Shown here: piece after piece, positions 57,659-64,000 of the stretch
How positions within the stretch are numbered: the stretch's first letter is position 1
How the letters are laid out: every line of letters begins with the position of its first letter
Made by a program: the position numbers and the translations under genes
Notes under the pieces: model-generated
Told to the model about the DNA's origin: nothing
The model's database searches: none
The model's input: the letters and a program-made list of their open reading frames with translations, nothing else
Assembly (NCBI GenBank): GCA_963576565.1
Contig: OY755042.1
Span: 4,702,112 to 4,766,111 of the forward strand
Source: Aspidapion aeneum
Lineage: Eukaryota > Arthropoda > Insecta > Coleoptera > Brentidae
Reading direction: 5' to 3'
Length of the DNA: 64,000 nucleotides

Positions 57659-57907
57659 TTACTCTAAACTTGAATCATCGTCTGACTCACCGCTGAATTC
57701 CTTTTGCTTACCTAACCTAGTAAGACGGTCTGCTTCTCTCTGGCTTACTTGAACTCCAATCTTGCGCAAGATATCAAACTCGTCCAGATCTTCCAGACCT
57801 TCGATCAGTTCCTGTCGACCCCAAAAGTCCTGTTTTTTGCTGGCCAAGACCAGAGCGCTTTCGCCGAGCTTTTTCAGGAACGTTCCCAATTGTTCTGCGG
57901 TGAAACA
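57659..57907 (-). CDS. Unrecognised gene, last exon (acidic C-terminus)
   Basis: A 249-nt exon after the acceptor TTACTTTTTAG, phase 0, encoding 82 residues and TAA. It begins CFTAEQLGTFLKKLGESALV, continues with LASKKQDFWGRQELIEGLED and ends KEFSGESDDDSSLE. It looks like amphipathic helices followed by an acidic, serine-rich tail, as at the end of an armadillo/HEAT-like or other helical protein. G+C content and codon use are well above the surroundings, and no TE similarity is seen. The phase matches the donor of the exon at 63261-63364. The first in-frame ATG is not the start, since coding extends to the splice site. I cannot name the family. Confidence 0.8.
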   Translation of the reverse strand, partial: CFTAEQLGTFLKKLGESALVLASKKQDFWGRQELIEGLEDLDEFDILRKIGVQVSQREADRLTRLGKQKEFSGESDDDSSLE

Positions 57908-58019
57908 CTAAAAAGTAATGTGTTTGTAGTGCAGGCGCTAGAGGTACTTGAGTATGCAAAATATGAGGACCGCAGTTTTACAATCGATTCTAGCTGAGAA
58001 TATGTAGGAGGAAAAAATT
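57908..58019. repeat. Scrap of the 660-905 repeat
   Basis: GAGTATGCAAAATATGAGGA with flanks matching 697-760, directly after the exon acceptor in the intron. Confidence 0.6.
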
Positions 58020-58253
58020 AGGAACGAAACAGGAAAGCGCCTCTGTTCAGACAGTCACACTGCGCTGAAAGCACTGGGCAAACCAACCATGTCCGCGGGT
58101 TTGGTGCAGGAGTGCGCAGATGCACTTCAAGAGTTGTCCGAAGTAAGAGAGGTGGAGCTCGTATGGGTCCCAGGAAACGAGAAAGCTGACGAACTCGCCA
58201 GAGGTGGATCCCTGCAGAAATGCGTCGGGCCAGAGCCTTTCCTGGGATACATA
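58020..58253 (+). pseudogene. Non-LTR retrotransposon RNase H fragment
   Basis: Frame reading CSDSHTALKALGKPTMSAGL, then VELVWVPGNEKADELARGGS and CVGPEPFLGY. This is the RNase H domain that ends some non-LTR retrotransposon polyproteins: SDSxxAL holds the second catalytic Asp, and VWVPG..E.ADELAR is the 'HxGxxGNExAD' region with the His-containing part deleted. It stops abruptly where the minus-strand LINE begins. The likely continuation is 60728-61090 on the same strand. Confidence 0.8.
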
Positions 58254-58764
58254 TATTTATCGGTTTCACAACGTTCTATGTCTTCCGATACCCAATCTCC
58301 ACTCGTTTCTGTTTGCCCATAATTCATCATCTAGGCCTCTTATTCCACTGTCTATTCCTTCTCTCCAGCTTCTCCTTGGCCGTCCTCGTTTTCTTCGGCC
58401 AGTTGGTTTCCATTGTAGTATTTGTTTAGGTAGTCTTTCATCATTCATTCTTTGTACATGCCCGTACCACACCAGTTGTTTTGTTCTTATATCATCCACT
58501 AAAGTACGTTCACCCACTGTCATAATTTCTCTTATTCTTTGATTTGTACCTCTTTTTTTTTTTTGATTTCCCTGCTGCTCTTCTCCAATAGTCCATCTCC
58601 GTAGCGGAAAGCATTTTTTCTGTTCTATCCTTGATTGGCCATACTTCTGAGCCGTATGTAATAATACTTTTTACAATGGTGTTATATATAAGCTTTTTGT
58701 TATGTTTTGATATACTTTGATCCCAAATTATTCCATTTAATAAAGTTATTGCTCTTCTTCCTTG
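58254..58764 (-). pseudogene. Non-LTR retrotransposon reverse-transcriptase C-terminus, part 2
   Basis: Minus-strand frames read GRRAITLLNGIIWDQSISKH, IVKSIITYGSEVWPIKDRTE, then a frame change near 58530, then KQLVWYGHVQRMNDERLPKQ, GRRKRGRPRRSWREG and stop at 58266. This is the thumb/C-terminal region of insect 'endonuclease-reverse transcriptase' LINEs. The upstream part is at 60047-60290; a foldback element separates them. Confidence 0.88.
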
Positions 58765-58766
58765 TA

Positions 58767-60044
58767 CAGGGTGTCCCAAATTGGGCACTTTTGGGGCGTT
58801 TAAGGTACTTCTAGGGAAGACAGAGAAAAACTGACCACGCATTACGAGGCTCAAATTTCAAGAGAAGACTTCTAGTGAAAACCGCATTTTGAAATATCGT
58901 CTCGTCTTTGAGCTACGGGGGCTTTTTGAAAAGTCTGCATTTTGGAGGAGGGTCTATAACTTCGTTATTATTGGAAATATTGATTTAGAGTAAATTGCAA
59001 TTTTATAGACTTTGTCACGAGGAATTCAACCGCTAAATTAAATTTTAACTGTCACTTTTAGTTTTTGAGATATGACATAAAGTTGCATTTTTTCTTATGG
59101 AATGGCCTATATTTTAATTAATTTTCGAATTCGCGATTGAATTTTTTTCAAAACGATGTATCATATGTCATAGTTTGATTGAGCGGTTTCGGAGATAATT
59201 AAAGTTTTTTATTTTTGTCTAGTGTGCGTTGAATGACGTCATGCGCCATTGATGTGAAAGCCTTGCGGTCAAATCCTACTTCAATGCTCCTAGAGTTTTG
59301 TTGTCTTATACTATGCAAATCAAGTTGGCCTTGCGTCTTGGCGTTTTGTCATTGTTTTCAATTGTTTAAACAATTTGACATTACGCTTTGATATGAAATT
59401 ATTTTGCACAAAAGCGTTTTAATTTTATTTTGAAATATGTATCATTTTTTAAAACTTTTTATAATTAGGCTTTGAGGGCCGTCAGCTGAATTATAATTTT
59501 TCCAAACCAGCCTTACTATATTTGTGACTGTGTAAAATAATAAAAATACTGGAGTGCCTTTACCTGCCTCAGCAGGAAATCATAGCGCACTAGAAATAAG
59601 TGAAAAAGCTGAATATCTCCTAAACCGCTCAATCAAACTATGACATATGATACATCATTTTGAAAAGAATTCAATGACGAATTCGAAAATTAATTAAAAT
59701 ATAGGCCATTCCGTAAGAAAAAATGCAACTTTATGTCATATCTCAAAAACTAAAAGTGACAGTTAACATATAATTATGCGGGTGAATTCCTCGTGACAAA
59801 GTCTATAAAACTGCAATTTACTCTAAATCAAAATTTCCACTAATAACGAAGTTATAGACCCCCTTCAAAAATGCAGACTTTTCAAAAAGTCCCCGTAGCT
59901 CAAAGACGAGACAATATTTCAAAATGCGGGTTTCACTAAAGGTCTTCTCTTGAAATTTGAGCCTCGCAATGCGTGGTCAGTTTTCCTCTGTCTCCCCTAG
60001 AAGTACCTTAAACCCCCTAAAAGTGCCCAATTTGGGACACCATG
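58767..60044. mobile_element. Foldback element (CAGGGTGTCCCAAATTGGG family), copy 2
   Basis: 1278 bp, arms about 500 bp, TA on both sides. It is inserted inside the LINE reading frame: joining AACGTA (right side) to the CAAGGA (left side) restores frame, with TA counted once. The centre matches the centre of 47440-49280 in reverse. Confidence 0.9.
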
Positions 60045-60046
60045 TA

Positions 60047-60327
60047 CGTTTCGATCTTTTATACCTTTGTCTAATGTTCCGTCAGCTGTAATTTTTAGAC
60101 CTAAGTATTTATACTCATCACAGGACTGAATTCGCTGCCCGGTATTTAAGATTAGATCCTGTTTCATTCCACCGATACACATATACTCTGTCTTATTGAG
60201 ATTAACCTCTAGTCCCCACTTATTGTACTCTTCTATTAGTTTTCGTGTCATATATTCGAGGTCGTCTTTCCTGGGACAAGAGGGCAAATGTTATGACTAA
60301 TTCCATACAGTTGTAAAATTGTCAAAG
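60047..60327 (-). pseudogene. Non-LTR retrotransposon reverse-transcriptase, part 1
   Basis: Reads DDLEYMTRKLIEEYNKWGLE, VNLNKTEYMCIGG, then SCDEYKYLGLKITADGTLDK and GIKDRNV up to the foldback. KT-Y and YKYLG are conserved reverse-transcriptase blocks after the catalytic 'FADD' box. That box itself seems deleted: a TTTGCCCTCTTGTCCCAGG sequence stands where it should be. Enzymatically dead. Confidence 0.85.
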
Positions 60328-60339
60328 GAAATAAAAGCT

Positions 60340-60694
60340 ACAAATTGTGAAAGGCTTTCGCGGCCATCGTCCAATGGTGGGTGTGCTTTCGGGCTGTTCG
60401 GCCGTCGTCGTTGGAAATTCGTTCTCGACGTTTCGCCATCTCGAGTGGATGGCATCTTCAGGAGGTGTTGACTGTTTGTCGGCTTCTCGAAGACTGCCTG
60501 ACAAACAGTCAACATCTCCTGAAGATGCCATCCACTCGAGGTGGCGAAACGTCGAGAACGAATTTCCAGACAGTCTTTGAGAAGCCGACAAACAGTCAAC
60601 ATCTCCTGAAGATGCCATCCACTCGAGATGGCGAAACGTCGAGAACGAATTTCCAACGATGACGGCCGAACAGCCCGAAAGCACACCCACCATT
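60340..60694. mobile_element. Palindromic Penelope-type element with hammerhead motifs, copy 2
   Basis: About 355 bp, same ends as 25898-26218. GAAATAAAAGCT flanks it on both sides (60328-60339, 60695-60706), a 12-bp target duplication. It holds three hammerhead-like motifs: minus strand about 60420-60466, plus strand about 60512-60560 and 60602-60645. It is inserted at the right edge of the minus-strand LINE. Overlapping open frames on both strands come from the palindrome. Confidence 0.82.
60602..60645 (+). ncRNA. Hammerhead-like motif (best variant copy)
   Basis: Helix I TCTC/GAGA, core CTGAAGA (fits CUGANGA), one extra U, helix II GCCATC/GATGGC (six perfect pairs), GAA, helix III reduced to ACGT, cleavage base C at 60640. 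The extra U and the two-pair helix III make single-molecule activity unlikely; dimer activity is conceivable. Confidence 0.6.
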
Positions 60695-60727
60695 GAAATA
60701 AAAGCTGTATTTATTTATTTAATGAAG

Positions 60728-61090
60728 TCGACCCTAACAGAGTGGGCCCAGAAAGAGATACAAAAGGTATGGACCAACACAGGAAACGTGGAAGGACTAT
60801 GTGACAGGATATAGCAAGTCCCGTAGAGCTAGCCGGGCACTGCGTCCTACAAGGACACCTGGCGAAAATGAGAGTGACCTCGGCGCACTTCCTCTCATCA
60901 AGCATATAAGGAGGCAAGAAGAGAGGTATTTGAAGACGGAGGTATTTTGGGACGGAGGACCTTCTGAATCTGAGGTGGCCCGATATTCTGGCCTTTGCAC
61001 AGAAGACGGGCAGATTCCTTGGCGAAGGAAGGACGCAGTAGGGGGGATGCCCGGGGGTTCTTACATATTCCACATTAAAAATCTGCGCAT
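60728..61090 (+). pseudogene. Non-LTR retrotransposon tail (after RNase H), decayed
   Basis: TLTEWAQKEIQKVWTNTG resembles the segment following RNase H in such LINEs. In another frame are LAGHCVLQGHLAKM and LNLRWPDILAFAQKTGRFLG, matching the region around the terminal zinc-binding part and end. Frames change at least twice and the Cys/His knuckle is missing. The long open frame 60801-61175 (+) is in the wrong frame and is not a gene. Probably continues 58020-58253. Confidence 0.65.
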
Positions 61091-61434
61091 GCACCACAAC
61101 GCCGCCACGCGTGAATTATCCGTTGCGAATTTGACTTGTTTCCCGCTTAGTCGTCGCGAGTTAATACCAGAGTGAAGTGCAGCTTAAAATTCCTTTAAAA
61201 TTTGACCTCGAAAAATTTGGTGTCTAGTGCAGTTATCGATTTCTATGCAATAAAAACTTTAAAAAACAATATTTTAAAATTTTTTATTCACCATTTTGAA
61301 TGTTTGGGGAAAAGCTAACTAAAAATTGGGTGTAGTTTAAACCAACATATAAAACACCAATGTTTTTTTCATATTTTATAAAGTGGGGCAAAGGAACCTC
61401 GGACTATTGGAAACTTTGCTCCACTGTTCAAGTT
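61091..61434. other. Intron sequence, no feature recognised
   Basis: No supported gene or repeat. Confidence 0.4.
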
Positions 61435-61862
61435 AAAAAAATATCATAACAAAAACATTTCATGTAAAAAAAGCCAAGTACGCGAAAATGGCATTCCGTA
61501 AAAAGAATTGAGATAAAAGTAAAGCCAAGTTTTCCAATACAAATTTCAAAATGAAAGGTTCTTACTAGTTTGGAAATGTTTTTTTTAAACTTTGCTATTA
61601 CAGCCAAACTTTTTTATGTTCAATTTTGCACTGTGCCTAAGAGTCATTTACAGACGTAATAGCCAAGTTTAGAAAAATATTTCCAAACTAATAAGAACCT
61701 TTCATTTTGAAATTTGTATTGGAAAACTTGGCTTTACTTTCTAAGAACCTTTCATTTTGAAATTTGTATCTTGGCTTTACTTTTATCTCAATTCTTTTTA
61801 CGGAATGCCATTTTCGCGTACTTGGCCTTTTTTTACATGAAATGTTTTTGTTATGATTTCAC
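61435..61862. mobile_element. Foldback element of about 425 bp
   Basis: Inverted ends ATCATAACAAAAACATTTCA (61441; inverse at 61857) with arms of about 120 bp (GCCAAGTACGCGAAAATGGC). A local duplication of TAAGAACCTTTCATTTTGAA at 61700 and 61741. A partial copy is at 22985-23215. Confidence 0.75.
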
Positions 61863-61959
61863 TTCTTTTTTAAAGGAATTGGATAATACTTAATTTTTAA
61901 AGTAGTAAAATATGCGGAATATTGTTCAAAACTTTTGCAATGCCTTACTTAAATTTTGA

Positions 61960-62740
61960 GTTTTTTAATTTTTTTTTCCATGGTTTTATCGTAGTTCCTA
62001 TCAGTCTTCCAAAGCTCAGCTCTCTAGCGTTTCTGAAAGTGCACAATGTTACTTTTACATAACTTTACATGTATAGGGGAGGGAAATAAATTAAAATTGT
62101 CGTGTTTTTAAATTTTGTCCTATAGTTTTATCATAGTTCCTATCAGTCTTCCAATGCTCAGCTCTCTAGCGTTTCTGGAAGTGGGTAATGTTACTTTTAC
62201 ATAACTTTACATTTATAGGGGAGGAGAGTAAATGAAAATATTGGACTTTTTAAATTTTTTCCCATGGTTTTATCATAATTCAGCAGCATTCCAATGCTCA
62301 GCTCTCTAGGATTTCTGGAAGTGGGCAATGTTAGTTTTATATAAATTTACATTTATAGGAGAGGGAAGTAAATTAAAATGTTGGTGTTTTAAAATTTTTT
62401 CATATTGTCTTTCAGTCTTAAAAAGTTCAGCTCTCTAGCGTTTCTGGAAGTGGGCAGTGTTACTTTTACATAACATACATAAGGGAAGTAAATTAGAATT
62501 TTGGGGTGTTTTAATTTTTTCCTATAGTTTTATCATAGTTCCTATCAGTCTGCCAAAGCTCAACTCTCTAGCATTTCTGGAAGTGGGCGATGCTAATTTT
62601 ACATAACTTTAAATGTATAGGGGAGGGGAGTAAATTAAAATTTTGGGGTTTTTTGATTTTTTCCAGGAGTTTGGTCATAATTTCTATCAGTCTGCCAAAT
62701 TTCAGCTTTGTAGCATGTCTGGAAGTACAGTAGAATATTG
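61960..62740. repeat. Satellite, six units of about 135-140 bp
   Basis: Each unit has TTTTATCATAGTTCCTATCA, GCTCAGCTCTCTAGCGTTTC, AAGTGGGCAATGTTAC and TATAGGGGAGGG. Units start near 61980, 62120, 62262, 62400, 62522 and 62660; divergence is moderate. Confidence 0.85.
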
Positions 62741-63260
62741 ATGATCTATACATGAGTGAGTCAGTGAGTGAGTGGCAATTTCGACGTTTTTTGAAATTTC
62801 GTAACTACTTTACTACTTTATGGAATTCCATGAAACTTGGAGGGGTTGTTAACTCCATGGAGATCTACGACTGTGCAAAGTTTGAGATTCGTAGCTCATT
62901 CCGAAGTAGAGTTTTAGGTAGGTCAAATATCGGCTGAAATGTTTCCAGAAAAGATGGTTACGGCGCGCGAACTTGGAGAGGCACTGCCATGCCCTCAGAT
63001 TTATAATACTAAGTATTTTGTAATAAAAATGTCCTTTGTTAATTACCTATGCCATGTGTTTTTCATTAAAACCAAAAAAACATTTTTTATGGTATAATTT
63101 TTGTTTATTTCATGAAATTTTTCGAATTAACTCAAAAAAGTGAAGCAAAGTAACCTTGTTTTACGATACTACTATCAATTTTGTACCCCACTGCGAGTAG
63201 TAGGTACAAGTAGATTTAACAGTTGGGTTTTTTTTATTTATTTTTTTTTTATTATCTTAC
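62741..63260. other. Intron sequence next to the exon
   Basis: A short GAGTGAGTCAGTGAGTGAGT microsatellite at 62752-62773; nothing else. Confidence 0.45.
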
Positions 63261-63364
63261 CTCAAATAAACATTGATTTTCAGATGCAATGACATCCGCC
63301 AACCGAATCGCCTCCTCCTGAGCCTCGGATTCGTGAAGAACGGAGTACAGCAATGTCAGTACCT
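63261..63364 (-). CDS. Unrecognised gene, penultimate exon
   Basis: A 104-nt exon between the acceptor GGTTTATTTTTCAG and GAG|GTAAGATAAT on the minus strand. After two bases of a split codon it encodes VLTLLYSVLHESEAQEEAIR and LADVIASENQCLFE, ending in phase 0, which fits the acceptor at 57907. The pattern of alternating Leu/Val helices with acidic loops suggests alpha-helical repeats. G+C content is high against an AT-rich background. Earlier exons lie beyond 64000. The 5.35-kb intron between this and the last exon holds the nested LINE and foldback elements. Confidence 0.8.
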
Positions 63365-64000
63365 CTGAAAAATAAACCTAATATTGCAAAATATTCAATC
63401 AAAATGCACAATAAGCACAAGATTTTTTAAAATTATGTCTAATCGACCTTTTTCTTAAATATTTAAAAATATTGAAGAGTGGTATCAACAGGATTTTGAA
63501 AGTACTTGAACTACCAGAATCAGCAATAACATTTTTTATAAGGGGTCTTTTACAACTTATCCGACAAATTTTTGCGATAAGTTCTAAGTGACATAAGAAC
63601 TCGATTAACAAAAAAGAAAGTCCCACAGAAAAAGTGAAAAAAAAACCTACGTATTTTTTAGAAGCTGTTGTTCAATTGTCTCCATTGACTTGAATGTATG
63701 CCTGGGTGTTGTTGTTAAATCAAATTTTGAATAATTTTGAGCAGCTTTTGTTTAAAGAGTTATGTTAACTAAGTTAAAAAAAATATGATTTTTTTTATAA
63801 ATCTGCTTCTTATGAAATTCAGAACTTGTGGTTAAAGTTTGTCAGGTAACTTGTGAAACAACCTGTATACCACATCACTCTCCTTTAAAAATCTTCCTGA
63901 CTAGTAGTATCACCTGTAAAAAAAATATGCAACAAAAAAAATTAAAAAACGACCATATATTTCTATAAAATAGAAAAAAACATTTTCTTTTAAAATTTCG
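63365..64000. other. Intron sequence of the minus-strand gene
   Basis: A TTTTTTTTACAG acceptor-like sequence at about 63917 (minus) precedes GTGATACTACTAG, but all frames stop within about 13 codons without a donor, so no exon is called. Confidence 0.45.

Noticed and set aside
57620..57905. Plus-strand open frame 57749-57997
   Set aside because: Antisense to the last exon of the minus-strand gene, whose splice phase and composition are far better.
60801..61175. 124-codon plus-strand open frame and its 128-codon antisense
   Set aside because: The neighbouring frame reads as a decayed LINE tail; these are out-of-frame shadows.

Overview
This is an AT-rich, intron- and transposon-dominated stretch of an animal nuclear genome, most likely an insect. 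The evidence is spliced exons with GT/AG borders, a RhoU-type GTPase, several classes of cut-and-paste transposon (Tc1, mariner, hAT, pogo-like), a non-LTR retrotransposon of the kind abundant in insects, and Penelope-like elements with hammerhead ribozymes. A large beetle-like or hemipteran-like genome would fit, but nothing here fixes the order. Only about 0.8 kb of the 64 kb can be assigned to host protein-coding exons.

Host genes. (1) A Rho-family GTPase runs on the + strand as three exons (16679-16737, 34723-34929, 38500-38691), separated by introns of about 18.0 kb and 3.6 kb. The P-loop exon(s) must lie upstream of the window. Its core and basic C-terminus resemble RhoU/Wrch, but the catalytic Gln of switch II is Lys and the tail has no CAAX box. 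(2) An unrecognised helical protein runs on the - strand. Its last two exons are 63261-63364 and 57659-57907, joined across a 5.4 kb intron, and more exons lie to the right of the window. The two genes converge, with about 19 kb of repeats between their 3' ends.

Everything else is repeats. 1-16.7 kb: two Penelope (GIY-YIG) fragments, nested foldback elements, a palindromic satellite, a hAT transposase C-terminus, a foldback element with a 9-bp target duplication (8592-9259), a mariner fragment and an almost intact Tc1 transposase. 16.7-34.7 kb (RhoU intron): mariner, PIF-like and other MITEs, four-copy family elements with hairpin ends and (GTCT)n, a 2.8 kb hAT-type element with a perfect 8-bp duplication, a 2.3 kb inverted tandem array, and a hAT MITE (34184-34570). 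34.9-57.6 kb: three adjacent 170-bp MITEs, a consensus hammerhead ribozyme (36989-37036), a three-unit tandem repeat carrying a pogo-like insertion, then large foldback elements whose termini read CAGNGTGTCC flanked by TA. 57.6-64 kb: the - strand gene, whose intron holds a four-layer nest (RNase H-bearing LINE, reverse-transcriptase LINE, foldback element, hammerhead-bearing palindrome) and a 140-bp satellite.

The most interesting signal is the repeated hammerhead ribozyme motifs. Two match the consensus well (one perfectly). Five are variants inside 0.3 kb palindromic elements with target duplications, so the motif is present on both strands. One more is a relic next to a Penelope GIY-YIG domain. 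All coordinates and repeat relationships were read by eye, not computed.
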